NCBI GenBank assembly: GCA_008828725.1
Contig: MEHQ01002043.1
Location: 376,875 to 440,874, forward strand
DNA from: Saccharina japonica
Lineage: Eukaryota > Sar > Phaeophyceae > Laminariales > Laminariaceae
DNA: 64,000 bases
Direction of reading: 5' to 3'
Below, piece by piece: positions 50,824-63,646 of the stretch. Positions within the stretch are counted from its first letter, which is position 1. Every line of letters begins with the position of its first letter. The position numbers were made by a program, and so were the translations under genes. Under the pieces are notes generated by a model. That model ran no database searches. It saw only the letters and a list, made by a program, of their open reading frames with translations, and was not told where the DNA came from.

Positions 50824-52073
50824 AGCGGGTTTAGGCATATATATCACCCCAAGTTTCGTCAGCCACGGATGAATGCCGCATGCAATAGGAACTCAAGTCT
50901 CACATACCAATTTGGTATCATAATGACCACACGAACAAACAGTGGTGTGGAAGAGGGTTGACACCGCCAGTTTTTTTTCAAGGACCTAGGATTTTGGCCC
51001 TACCGCCGAATATGATATATATGTGGCCGGACCAATTACAGGCCTTCGAAGAGGTCAATAATTAGCAGTCAGGCGTTTCCGTAGCAATACATTTTTTTCC
51101 CCATTTTTTTTCTGGACGAGCGAAGATCTATCTGACTGCGTTCGATCACTATTTACGTCATATTTAACGCCAAAAATCGATTTCATACTGAAACTAAGTA
51201 AAAACGAGGCGATACCCGATTTTGCACGTTTTACCGCGCAAAGGTCCAAATATTTTTCACGCCGTTTTCATGAGATGAACCCTGAACTTTCGCACACATG
51301 TGTTCTATATGCCGCTGCGGAACCATTGACGAATGCTTTTTTTCTTATTTTCTTTTCGTCGCCGAAAATTCGGGATCCCCTAAGGCTTTGTAATTCTTAT
51401 GCAGTCGGATACGTGGATCGAAAAAGCCGGTTTCCGATTGGAGACACAATCGGGCTTTCTGATACACTGTTGAAAAACAGCTTTTTCGATCGCAACGTTT
51501 TCAATTGAGAAATCCAATCCACGAATCCCGTCGAAAAACTCGAGTTTTTCGACAGGATTCGTGGGTTGGAATTCTCAATTGAAAACGTATTTGAAGCTCG
51601 CCGCATCTCTCTCCACCTCCCCAAACACACGGCCATACCACCCAGCACAGCAGCCTAAACACCTCTCCGATGCTGGGTTGACTGCTCTACTGCTGCTGCT
51701 GCTGCTCGCAGCACAGAACTTCCTAGAACCCGCGACCAGGACACGAAGCAGTTTTCAAATATCTTATCAACCGCTCCCAGGAAGAGCACAACAAATTGCA
51801 AAACCGATCCGATTGACGATAGGGAAGGCATCCAGACACACCCCGTCGAATTTAGAGTGATCGAAAACCGAGTTTTCGATCCTCTCAATCCGACCAAATC
51901 TCCCAAAAAAAGCAAAAACCGAAATATCTGGCGAAAAAAACAAAAGCCCCAATCGTTAACGAGTCGGCAGGGGTTCATATAACATGTTTGCCAAGTTTCA
52001 GGGTCCATCTCCAAAAAACGGTGTGGACTTTGGCTACTGAGGAAACTTGGGGTGCTATGCTTGAACCAAACCT
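50824..52073. mobile_element. TIR family C, long copy (~1.25 kb)
   Basis: Left end gcgggtttaggcat..atcaccccaagtttcgtcag; right end complementary (..ctgaggaaacttggggtgctatgcttgaaccaaacct). The left 300 bp and the right 120 bp match the short copy at 62758-63195; the ~800 bp between are absent there. It carries a 94-bp near-perfect palindrome (51495-51588). Weak open frames inside have no motif. Confidence 0.75.
51495..51588. repeat. 94-bp near-perfect palindrome
   Basis: Arms of 47 bases with three mismatches by eye, meeting without a loop at aaaactcgagtttt. Outer arm sequence acgttttcaattgaga. Confidence 0.9.
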
Positions 52074-53340
52074 GTACGAGTACTGAATGCGTGATACGCG
52101 ACGATACCAGGCATCCTGATAACCTGGTAACGCCCCCCCCCATCCCGCATTTTGTTGCGGCATGTGCCTCGATTCATGGCCGACCCTGGGGCGAGACCAA
52201 GAGTGTTTCGTTGTGATGGGTAGTACTGAGTGGTATTAATAGTTGCTGCTACCGTACAGTGCAGTTACGTACTACAAACAGTAGCGCATGCCGACGCCGC
52301 GTGTTCCCACCAATCTCAAAATCTCCGAACTTGATAATAGCACGGCCCTTCTCGGATTCACAGGTTCAAAAGACGATATATTAATAGCTATCATACGGAC
52401 CGATGGTGTGACTACGCCACCTATGCCCCCTTCTCTTCTGCTCTTGTTTTTTACTGTTTGGTGTTCTCCTTGTTTCACATCTATCTCTCTTGATGACATT
52501 ACAGTACCGTTACATGTTTTTTTTCCTCAACCAACGCGGGGGCACGGCGGCATGAGACACAGAGTAGTTATCGCGACACAAACAAGAGCCGAACAGAACA
52601 CAGCACCAACAAGAGCAGGGCTAAAATTGCCTACGTCACCACAAACAGTTAGTGAACACCACAAATAATGTGATGTATACGTAGTACTTAGCGATCCCAA
52701 AATAAAAAGACTTTCACTCGTTCACGAATACCACCAGCCGAGACCAAATTTCATGACGGGCCCACACTCTACAATACGTTGCTGTTGCCTGTGCATTGCA
52801 CTTTCGTATCTGACACCCTTCGCAACGCGAGTTATGCCCAACTCTCAGTAAATGCCCAGCGGCCTACCTTTCCCGTTCAAGCTGCACACGGAGACCCCAC
52901 CATGCCCACACCGAACACTACATGGCCAAAGCACCGAACAGCTTATGCGTAGAACAAAACAGGTATTTTCCAGCACTTGCTGCCTAAGGTCCCCCGGCAG
53001 CAGGCAGATAGCCCGCGAAACACGTACGAGTACACAACACACTACTTGTAGCAAACTATCACATTCAGAGTGTAAAAGAAGGTGACATCCATTCACTTCT
53101 ATTTCTATTCCAAGGGCGAAAATCGTCCAAGGATAACGTCTCCGGTGTCATAACAATCAGCGCGGTGGTAACCTGCAATGCTGCATCACATGACTCGGAG
53201 CACACCCACAAATATTCTTGCTACGGCTCACCACGTCTGGAACGGAACGAATCAATCCACAAAGCAACGATGAGCTGACCCACGACCTGGAATAAACTGT
53301 GATTTACACCAAACTCCACACTGCGAACGCGATCATCCGT
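52074..53340. other. No gene recognised; 3' flank of the SAPS-like gene
   Basis: The plus-strand frame 52288-52668 (126 codons) has no motif and no splice partners; it is probably fortuitous. The right end should contain the 3' UTR of the minus-strand gene. Confidence 0.4.
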
Positions 53341-56300
53341 CTATAATAGAGGACTTGTCCCATTATCTCCATCTACAACGTCAACGTCATCGACGTTGCA
53401 GATATCGTCGTCTTCTCCGATCTCTTCATCTTCACCCTCCTGATCCCATCCCTCGTCGGCTGCTAGCGCATCCTCCACATCGATCCCTTGCTTCTTCTTC
53501 TTCTTCTTCTTCTTCTTCTTTTTCTTCTTCTTAGTCTTTCGTGTTCCCGCCGTCTCATCTGGTAACCAAACAATGTCGTCTTCGAAGCCGAGGGCTCTGG
53601 CATAGGCAGACCTGGTGGGAGCAACAAGAAAGGTCCATAAGCCGTTGTCTCCCAAGACTGCATACCTCGTGTAACAGAACACCTCAAGCTGTGCTGTGCA
53701 CTACTTATTGTTAAGGGGTTCATGCGCCCATCCCTTATATCGTAAAAACACTAGGATTGAGATCGCGGAACATATCTCGGTGTATACATCTTACTACGAT
53801 ATTCGTGCGAAGGGTGCATAGCAAACGACTTGGACGGCGCATGACACGCCCAGCTGCACAAGACTCACCCATGGTCGATGCCGCCATCTTCCGAAAGATC
53901 TGACGCCCCCGCTTCATTCGCTGGCGGCTCGGGCACTTCCGAATAGTACCTAGGAACGGAAGGTACCTACAGTAATACCGTGTCACAAGCGATACGCACC
54001 ACTGAGCTAGTTAGCGTTGCGGTCAAGTGCGCCTTGATACGTTGGGCAGGGAAATCTCTGTATTTTGTAGCCCCACGAGACTGCAAGGCCTCGCGATTTC
54101 GCTGCCTTGACCACCGCTATCTTCCAAAACAACACGGCCGCGACGTAGACTAGCGAATATTAAACACATTTTTGGTTATTGGCAACATCGCTTCACGCTT
54201 TTGCTTTTGGTAGTTTGTATTTTCTGTAATATCATGTTTTTGGTTACGGACACTCACGCTACACATTGTCAGATGGCAAATAAAATGATAATATCATAAA
54301 AAAATTGATGGCGGAACTCCCCCGGTGGTGAGCAGACTTTCTGTACCTCGTACAATGAAGCGTAACGCACGCCGTGTTCGCACGGGAATGTGCTTGTTTG
54401 CGGGTCTTGTGCTTCAGTTCTATTGATGACTTGATGATTCAACCCAGTCCGCGCGATCACGATCACACCGGGGCCGTGCAGTAGTCAAGGAATTGCATTA
54501 GAAGCACATGGATGGGACACGCATTCCATTGCCCACGAAACACGAACACTGCCATCATCGTACAATTTGATTCGTTTTAAAACAATACCGTAGAATTTTC
54601 GCTTAAAGACTTCGGGTGGGACAAGCATCCGCGGCACTGAAAGGCAACTTCACGTCAGCTGACAACGGCGCAGGCCGTCTACCGTAGTGTCATTGTACTC
54701 CCGTACAGAAGCCTACGACAGGCGTTTGTTGTAACGCCACAGTATCTATTTGCAGTCTATTAGTAGTTCGATGACGCCGACCCGTGTACAGCAACGACAA
54801 ACCTTGACTAGATAATCTACCAGTACCAGTACCTCAGAGTAGTGACTCCGAGGTATCAGGTATGCGATTGCTTTGTGTATGGTGGCGTTTCATTGGGGTT
54901 GGCATCAACTTTTTAGGCTACGTAACGCCCACCTCAAAGCCCAATCCCGGACTCTGCTGCTGAAGTGTGGCCTCTCGAAGCGTCCCAAGAAAATTCCGCC
55001 ACTGTTCATGGGAGTTCAGGTACATCCGCAGGAACTCTGTGGGGGGCATCGTATCTGCCTGAAGCCGAATAGCGTTGCAGAGCTGCAGCACATACCCCCG
55101 GTTACCAGCACTCTGCGTACATCATTTTACAAGCGGCAGGAAGGGACGCGGTAAGTTTGAGCCTTTCTCACCGTGTTACAATACACGTGGAATTCCATAC
55201 TGCAGGAGCAGGGGCTATGAGTACAGCTCTTCCACATTGAACTTGCAACCCCAAAGTCTACACATAGGAAAACGAGGACACTGGGAGGCGAGCGGACTGT
55301 TTATCGCGCGCCGGAGCTGATAAAGTCGATTACATACGTTACGCGCGTTCCAGTGTCTAGTTGGAAGATTATCATGGCTTAACGGTATGCACACCCACCT
55401 TGTCGCCATCGATGTGGGAGTCCACCAGCTGGGCTACAAGTCGCCCCTTCGACACGGCCATCCGCAGTGCGCCAACATTGTTGCATCTCAGCGCCTTGAA
55501 AACTAGCTTGTAGAACACCCCATGATAGAGGTTGTTGTGGGGATATCGGAAGAACCAGCTGCACATCACCTTCCACAGCTCCACAGGCAAGGCGTTCAGC
55601 TGCTTAGGATCCCGGTCGACAATTTCCACAATCACAGCCACAAGGACGTACCGAAGCATCGTGAAAGGACGCTTTACTTCGTATCCCGGGTGTGCCACTG
55701 TCTCCGCGTCTTCTTCTCTTTCCTCTCCTGTCCACAGTGGAAGGCAGACAAACTTCGCACGGTCAGGAGCGTGCCGCCCGCCAAAAAATGCACAACGAAA
55801 AAAAACACACATATTTGATACGCCAAGCTCAGCAGCAGCGATTGTGACGGACCCATTTTTCAGTCACGGCCAATCCTTGACGCAATAGTATTATGGTAGA
55901 ACCTCCAGGCATATACCAGGTCATATAATACAAGTAGAGTCTTGTCGACTGGTACACCTGGTAACTACAGTAGTAACAATCTTAATACCAGGTATCTGAT
56001 AGTAATACCAGGTATCTGATAGGTTTCAACAATGTGAAACCAACATGTTGTGCGGCATACCTGAACCCGAATCGTCGCAGTTGGAGACCGCGACACAAAA
56101 TTTGGGCAACCAGGCTTGGAGCTGAGCGTGAAGGAGCTCCCGCACGGAGCTCAGTCGATTTGGAACCACCGTGGTGGTCGGCTGTGAGTCATAAATAGAC
56201 TGAACGGCGGGGAAACAATTGCATGCCACGACAACAGCAAAGTCAGCGATATACAACGCACAGCAGAAGCGACAGTTGACACTACACACATATCAACCGC

Positions 56301-59300
56301 GTTCGGGGGATTCGCGAAAGGCTACACAATAGCCTGTGAAAGGTCGTACCGTGCGAGGGTTCACGAAGACGATGTTGGCGTTTGCCGCTTTCTGGGTTAT
56401 CCCCAGCAAAGTTCGCGCGCTGTCTGTTCGCCTCTCTAATGGTAGCTCCCGGTCAATCGCCATGGCCGCCAGTCCATCCACCAGCTCCTTGCAGTAACCA
56501 ATGGGCTGGAGTAGCAGCTCCCCGTTGTTGTCTGACGAAAGTCGGTCAACCACCTGACCAGTGGATAAGAGGCAGGCACAAAATACATGCTGCCGCTTAC
56601 AACAAACCAGAAGTGTACTGATAAACGCATGCTAACATATTAACAGTGAACTGGTAGATCGCATGCCTTATGGTAAGATCATCGAAAAAATAGAAAAGCA
56701 AAACATCACTCACACCCTCCACTGACGAAAGTTGCCAACACCGTCAGTTGCACAAGTTTGAACGCATAAATGCAAGAACGCATCAAATGTGGTAGGTTTG
56801 GGGCTTGCGCCTGGTACGGCGACATCAAGGTTGTTTCCTATGCGGTTCGATTTCGAGGTTCAGATTTTAATTTTTGGATCCTAAAAATGAAAGCATCTGC
56901 TTATGCAGTCCGAATGTGCAAAATCGGACCGGCATTTTGTCTATATGAAAATCCGATGGCCCGAGTCGTCAGATTTTGCCCCCAAATCCGACGACTTGGG
57001 CCATCAGATTTTCAAATCGAAATATGGCATGGTCTTTTAATCTAAATTCAAGATGTCATCAACGCAAGCAAGCAGCAACAGAACGGTGGATGACCTGGAT
57101 AGTGACACAGCGACGTTGCTTCGCACCCGACGCGCAGTTGGCGGTCGGCGCGTCTCTCCGTGGCCAGACTACAGTCGGCTGGCGCCGGCTCGGGCCTAGA
57201 GACCAAGAGAAGCGCATGGCGCGCGCCTTTCCGTGGATACGTTCTCGTACACTACAGCAGCAGTCAGTCAGTCAGTCAGTGTGCTGGGCTCAGCTGCCTC
57301 ATTATCTCAAAATACAAAATACCAAGACAGGTTGACTCCAGCGCACTTGGCACGTCTCTTCCCCGCCAGGCCAGAGGCAGTCAGCGTGGCTCGGATGCTT
57401 GGGTTGTACGCCCAGTACAGCGCACTCGGTTCGTCTCTTCGGGTGCCAGGCCACAACAGCAACAGTATAGTTAGTCTCGGCGTTTGCTCGAATCTTTGCA
57501 CGCAAAATATGTCCGTTATTATTCGCATAGGAAGACTGTTTCGACTTGCGAACTTCACAGCTGAGAATGCGATCTGGTCAAAACCTGAAGCTCAAAATCT
57601 GAACCGCATAGGAAACCGCCTGAGCTTTCTCTCCTGTTGAAATAGATTCTCTAGAGCGCACACGATTTGGAGTTTGCGGTAGCAGGTTTTTGACATACGG
57701 TCCCAGTTCTTCCGATAATTTGAGTCGGGTCACTTATGGGCACCCATCGTCGACCAGATACAAGGAAAAACGTTTCGCTTGACCTCATGTTTAGGACCGT
57801 GGGATTTCCTTGCTTGATGTAGCGTATATCCTACACTGGCCGAGTTTGGCAACGCGAGCGCAAGTGGTTTCCTGAAAGGAGCATACAAGTACACACCTCA
57901 AGAAAAAGATCTGCGCAGGCCGACGCGTATGAATCAGAGCTCTCTCGATCAAAAATGTTCTCCGCCACTCGCAGAAGAAACCGCCAGTCTGCTAGTCCAT
58001 AATACAACCGCCACTTGGCTTGTGCAGATGCCTGTACAGAATAAACGGACAGAGCGCACGCATCATGGAAACAAGTTAAACGTTGAAAAGCAAGGGGAGG
58101 AAAATCGCCACCCGAAAACATCATCGCTCTGACCAATGTTAAGTAGCAGAACTCGCAAGTGCTTCTCTATCGGGCGGTGCTGTCAACTTTCGGTCACCTG
58201 GTAGGGAGCTACGCCCGCCACCGACGGGAAAGTGAGGAGTTTCACCATTGTCTCAGAAACAGGTGCGTGCTCCGCCCATCGAAGCATCGGGCCCAAATGC
58301 CGCTCCAGGGATTCCCGACATCGCCCCAACGTCTCGAACACCTGCGGAATCAATCAACATCACAGACGCCACAAACTTATTACGATAGCTGTAGCTTGAG
58401 TTGCACACTTCCAAGTTCAAACCGGCTTTTCGTCGTTGAGTTTGGGGCTGAGCGGAAACAGCCAACGCCCGGTCTTGCGACCCGACCGCGTCGGGGACAA
58501 AGGGTGTTGAGACACACCAATGTAATGCCTTATGGTTGGTTGTTGCGTTGCCAACTACCAGGTATGACGCCACTGGAGCTGACTCCCAAAGGTACGCTCG
58601 GCGAATGCTCCAAGGAACAAAAACAAGGCACGCTGCAGTTATCAATCCGCCTTATTCATAACTACAGTAGGCACGCCGCATTTATCATTCCGCCATACTC
58701 ATATCTCAATTCACCATCGCCGTATATTTAATGGTTGCACAATGATGTCACGCGCCTTACCTCGTCAGCGTAAGACCTCAGCAGGTAGTCCAGCACACAG
58801 CATCCGTGATGCAAGCTCCCTTTAGCGCTGGGCCAGAACACTTTCAGGACGGCCAACGTCAGCTCACGTACCTTCTTAGCCAAGAACGCCCGGTGAGTAT
58901 CCGATGGCTCATTGTTGGCCAGCAGCATTGTTGCCCTAACAAAAAAGGAGCCAAGTTGCGTCGACGGTTGGGCACGGGCTGTTAGGGCAATGGATTTCCT
59001 TCTAAGACAACCAGTGCACTTCTGCAATCATTGGGCTTACAGTAAAAGCCGCTCACATTAAAACCCGCCGTGGACCGCCTTTGCTAGTTACAAAGTAGTG
59101 TGCTATACGTCAAGCAGTAAGCATGGCGAGCTACAACCACGCCGGCCTGTGGATACAGTCAAGTCGTCAAGGTGCTCCTCGTTTTCATCAGACGCTACGT
59201 CTACTGCAGTGACACTCACCATTCCACAGACAAACCAGATCGCAATTCCCCGACTAACCGCCCTTCAATGATTAATTTTTCCTCAGCGTACAATTCTGAA

Positions 59301-61763
59301 CATGCCTACTGTACGTAGAATGCTGGCAGTGCCGTGCATAAACTGAAACAGCGTGCAGCGCACGGCCGTGGAGCAAGGACAACATGCGCGGCCATCAAAT
59401 TGTTACAGCAACCACCATGTGATTCCTCGGACGTCTTCTCGGCAGAGCCAGTGGCATTTGATTCCTATCACAAGGTTATTTTGATCGGAGGGCAAGAGGA
59501 CAGGCAAACATTGCGCGCTCTGTCAACCCTTTCACGCTGTCCTTCGTACTATTAATAGTATAATACGTAGTCCTCACCGAAAGGATCGCTTCAGGTCTTC
59601 AGATACTTCATCGCCAAGTTCCGGCCGCTTGAAGACACCTTCGCATCCTTTGCGTGGACTCTTCCGCACCTCGTCCTCCTCTGGGATCTGTGTGATAAAC
59701 GTAACGTATGACTCACACGCCCCGTCGCTCGACAAAAACACGATCATCTGCGCAAAGGTTGCGGAGACGATATCAACGAACGGAGAGCGGTGGCATCACT
59801 TCCTGGAATCGTATCCCATGTCGGGGGCATCGCGAGTGTTAATCTTAATCTTCATTTTACCGAATACGTTCACTTTAAACAGTCGAATCCTTATTCTGAC
59901 AACCGCGGTGTACCTGGTACATATATACGTTCAAAAGTAGAACGAGCATAAACAGTATGTACAGGTATCATATGTACAGAAGTGTAAGGCAACCATCACA
60001 CTTTGAGGACGAACCGAGGCCATCCTCTACAGAAAGAGCATACGAAGTACGAGGTATGTACGTACGTAACACAAGGTTCCCCTTCGGGATTGTGGTTGAC
60101 TTGAAACCTCGGGAACCCCGGGAGTGTCGCAAGCTGAAAACGGAGAACACAGCAGGCGTTCGTTTCTCGTACCAGCCACTCGTACGTAGCCACCGGGCAA
60201 GAACGAAGAACATAAGCTCTTGAGAGCTAACGGAAAGAGAAGTAGACACCAAGCAAGTAACCGGGCAAGTAACACCGACCAGCCCAAACCAGTTTATAGT
60301 TACAGCAGTAGTTCTACGTATACGCAGCCGACTGATGACCGATAAAAAAACTGATATTCGTCAAGCACGGCCAGCATGGGCATTTGGGACTGCCGACAGC
60401 GCCAAAACGCAACTACTACACCACTACGAGTAGATTAGGTACAATATCATACCACCAGGTACCTGGTACAGAGTACTACTGTTGTGCAGTCGTAGTCGTA
60501 CAGGAGTTCGTAACGGCTTGGAGAGACTACAAGGGCGGCAGCCTTCATGGTAATACGAGTAGCTATATAACAAGTTTTCACCACGAGTACTCTTCTGTTG
60601 TCCCCACGAGCACTCTGCTGTTGTCTCCCACAACCTATGTACGAGTACGAGTACCGTACAGCAGTAGTATTAATAGTATAATACTCGTAGTCAAGTAAGG
60701 AGCTCCGGAAATGAACACAACCACTATCATACTCGTACGTCGTACTACTCCGGAGCAACAGCAGTTATATACGAAGTAAATACGTACCAGTACACTGGGT
60801 ACATAGTAGTTGATTGGGACCGCCCTTTTGTAGTGAACGATTAGTCTAGAGCCTCGTACTCGTACAGCAGGTATGTATCATATATATGTCTGATACGAGC
60901 ACGTAAGCCCGGGGGTAAAGTGTATTTTCGTTTCACGGATTACACCTTTCCATGAACTATTGGTACGCGCACGAGTAATATGTTAATTACTGCGTACTTT
61001 TTCAGTCACTCGTACCTTTTCAGTCATGAATGGCTCGTCCATGTCCAGCATGCGTGCGATTAACATCTTGTCCTTTCGCCGTTTCTCAACAGCATCCGAT
61101 GCACGTGCCCCAACAGGTGAAGGTTCTCCCCCCTCGTTCTTCTGTTCCCCATGCCACCAAATGCGAAACACGCGGAGGGTGAGATAGGGAGATAAAACAG
61201 CACCAGCACAAGGTACAAGGCGGCCGTCGGTGGTATGACAATACACGTACATACCCAAACCAAATTATTCGGGGACAATAAATATAAGTACAGACGGACA
61301 CAAGAGACAAAACGTTACTGCTGCTGCTTGCTGTGTAAACTTGACAGGAAGCCCCATTACGTACCGAAAAAAGGCAGACAGCTGAAACAAGCGGCAAAAA
61401 ACAGGGAGTAAAATACGTCACGAACAATGTGGGACTGTCCCAACAAGGCAATCACGACATCTCATGGGTCCGTGTGGAATGCTCTAATGCCTGTTCATCA
61501 CGTCTTTCGCACCGCAGACAGTTTTGAGACACCGTGACGTTTACGCTTTCCAAGCATTTGTTCTCCCTGTACGTAAGCTCTGTGCAATTGTCTCGGTAGG
61601 TATCCGTCATACCGAACGACCGTCCCCACCTTGTCTTCGCATGACTCTAGCTGGCTCTTCACCCCTCCATTGACATGGTTCACCATCACCACGCTATTCA
61701 ATTGAATTTCCATGGGAAGCACTCCCACCTCCACTAGGCCACGCTTTACAACCAGCAACCGAT
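53341..61763 (-). CDS. SAPS/PP6 regulatory-subunit-like protein, 12 exons
   Basis: Exons (minus): 61763-61630, 61141-61016, 59747-59578, 58935-58761, 58341-58198, 58031-57897, 56553-56350, 56181-56061, 55727-55399, 55082-54933, 53966-53869, 53611-53341 (TAG). All junctions are GT-AG and phases agree. If translation starts at the ATG at 61713 the product is ~668 residues; an upstream exon is also possible, since an acceptor precedes 61763. N-terminal KMLIARMLDMDEPFMTEK.., helical-repeat stretches (RELTLAVLKVFWPSAKGSLHHGC; ADWRFLLRVAENIFDRES), then RPFTMLRYVLVAVIVEIVDRD and WFFRYPHNNLYHGVFYKLVFKAL, resembling the SAPS-domain phrase in which LR..L.E.....(L)..L.(D/W)LFF.YP.NN..H is conserved. The tail has an acidic FEDDIVWLPDE segment, a 14-Lys run from a TTC microsatellite (53490-53532), and a Glu/Asp-rich C-terminus. 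SAPS proteins bind PP6/Sit4-type phosphatase. The assignment rests on pattern memory, but the coding status is firm. Confidence 0.75.
53490..53532. repeat. (TTC)n microsatellite coding for poly-Lys (minus strand)
   Basis: Fourteen AAG/AAA codons on the minus strand within the last exon of the SAPS-like gene. Confidence 0.9.
56828..57621. mobile_element. Palindrome-bearing TIR family, copy 2 (complete), in an intron
   Basis: Left end aggttgtttcctatgcggtt, then cgatttcgaggttcagattt; right end complementary (aaaatctgaaccgcataggaaaccgcct). It contains a hairpin at 56944-57020 (atccgacgacttgggccatc facing its complement), a cagtcagtcagtcagtcagt array (57262-57280) and no gene. It sits wholly inside the 1.3-kb intron between exons 6 and 7 of the SAPS-like gene. 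The inverted, truncated relative is at 14497-15207. Confidence 0.8.
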
Positions 61764-62265
61764 CTGCCAAAATTGTTCATTGGGGAGTTTGTAGAGAGTT
61801 CATTTCTGGATGTGAACTGCTGTAATTGCGTTTGAGGATATTTATCGTGGCCCCTACTGTAGATGGTACCGCCTTACTACACGATCGGAACGTATACCTT
61901 CGGGGTACATATGCTGTGTGTGGTATCTTTCTTTGCGAGCGAGCGGCTGAAAGCCCCTGTGGGCTCACTCTACGTCGGCGGCTAAAGTCCTATATTTATT
62001 TCCCTAAAAAAATGCAGCCAATCAGCCGTCGACGTAACATACCAGGCATTCGTACGTCACAGGATGATGACCATCATCATATGTTTTTTTATCATTCTCC
62101 TGTTGACTGACAGCAGTACCAAGGACCTGCACTCGGGCAGGCTGTGACTTTGCTATTCTTAGATCTGGGCGCGCGCGAAAGCACACACACTTTCTTATGT
62201 TGCACTTTCTTATTTTATGAGTAGTCCCCGAGAAGACGTTTGTTTCCCTACGAGTATACGAGTAT
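61764..62265. other. No gene recognised; upstream side of the SAPS-like gene
   Basis: Could hold the promoter or first exon. A repeated (c)actttcttat word near 62190-62215 leads into the next TIR element. Confidence 0.4.
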
Positions 62266-62639
62266 AGTACCGGCCCGCTCATAAGAAACCAGAAATCGGG
62301 CTTATAAATAAGCTGAATTTCTTATTTAAGAAAGGGGTGTGTCCCACACACTAACTTCAGTATAATATCTGTCGAATTTCTTACTTCCCCCGTAAAGTTT
62401 AGGCTGAGTTTCTTGTGGGGCACTTTCTTATGAGAGGGCCAGAAGTGTAGTGCACAATTAATGGTGTGGTGCCTTGGGCAGGCTAGCCACAGGAAAAGGG
62501 GTCAACTTTAGGCACCACGAGTACTCTTCTTATCACGAGTACCCGTAGACAAACTAACATGATGATGATGGCTCATAACTTTTTCTTATTTTTTTTCATT
62601 TTTTCAGGCTTACTTTCTTATATGAACGGGGCCGGTACT
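62266..62639. mobile_element. ~375-bp TIR element
   Basis: Left end agtaccggcccgctcataag; right end complementary (tttcttatatgaacggggccggtact). The imperfect TIR is ~25 bp. A (c)tttcttat word recurs throughout. No coding frame, no clear target duplication. Confidence 0.7.
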
Positions 62640-62757
62640 TCTGCACTGTACACCCCTCAATACAGACAGTCAGGAGTATACTCATCATACCATACATACG
62701 AGTACGCGTAGTATACAACGTACTCATATATATATATATGTGGTGTACGACGTACGA

Positions 62758-63195
62758 GCTGGTTTGGTTCAGGCATATCACCCAAAAATTCGTCAGTCAC
62801 GAATGCCGCATGCAATAGCAACTCCAATGCCACATATATGGTATCATACTGACCGCCATGAACAGTGGAAGAGGGTGACGTCGCCAGTTTTTTGTTCAAG
62901 GACCTAGAACTGGCGCTACCGCCGAAAATAAATGTGGCCCGACCAATCACAGGCCTTCAAAGTGGTCAACAATAGTCAGGCGTTTCCGTAGGAAAACATG
63001 TTTTCCCCCCAGCATTTTTTTTTTCTGAACGAGTCGCTTCCAGGTGGTCCAAGGCATATAAAAAAAAAAAAACCCATCCGTTAAAGTCTCGGGTAGGGCG
63101 CATAGAACACGTGTGCCAAATTTCAGGGTCTATCTCCGAAAAACGGCGTGGACATTCGCCACTGAATGAATTTTGGGTGGTATGCTTGAACCAGC
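62758..63195. mobile_element. TIR family C, short copy (438 bp)
   Basis: Left end gctggtttggttcaggcata, then tcacccaaaaattcgtcag; right end complementary (..tgaattttgggtggtatgcttgaaccagc). Matches the two outer parts of 50824-52073, so it is an internally deleted derivative (or the long copy carries an insertion). Confidence 0.8.
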
Positions 63196-63646
63196 CTGTA
63201 GTATCTCTTTTTTCTTACATGCTCCACGCTTCCGCGACGACGGTGACATGGACCAGGAATGTACATTATGTACCTGGCGATCTATGTACGAGTATAGACT
63301 ACTACAGCAGTACGTATTACCAGATATATACTGCGCTGTGTACCTGGTACGTACCTGGTTCGTGGTGTACCTGGCATGCATCTACCCCCCTCGTAATTTT
63401 AAATTAAAATTTTAAATTTTAAATTTGAAGTTTAAAATCTGGAATTCCCAGCAGTGAATCTGAAATTTGAATTTTGAAGTTTTGATTCATAAAAAGTACC
63501 CCCGAGCTCCGTGCGGCGAAGACAAAAGCTTTCTGATGCAAACCCGTATTTGGAACATCCCCCCAGCAGCCCAGCGGAGTAAAGTACAGCGCTCTTGTTC
63601 CACTCCGCCAGCAAGGGCCGAAGCTCGCCCGACAGCCTATAAAACA
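63196..63646. other. Gene-free; 5' flank of the Leu-rich gene
   Basis: Includes clustered tacctgg.. words (63270-63370) and an aattttaaattaaaattttaaatt AT palindrome block (63395-63430). The promoter/5' UTR of the plus-strand gene should lie at the right end. Confidence 0.45.

Noticed and set aside
52288-52668. 126-codon plus-strand frame starting MPTPRVPTNL
   Set aside because: ATG-started and open, but composition is non-coding-like, there is no domain and no neighbouring exons; could be a small gene but cannot be supported.
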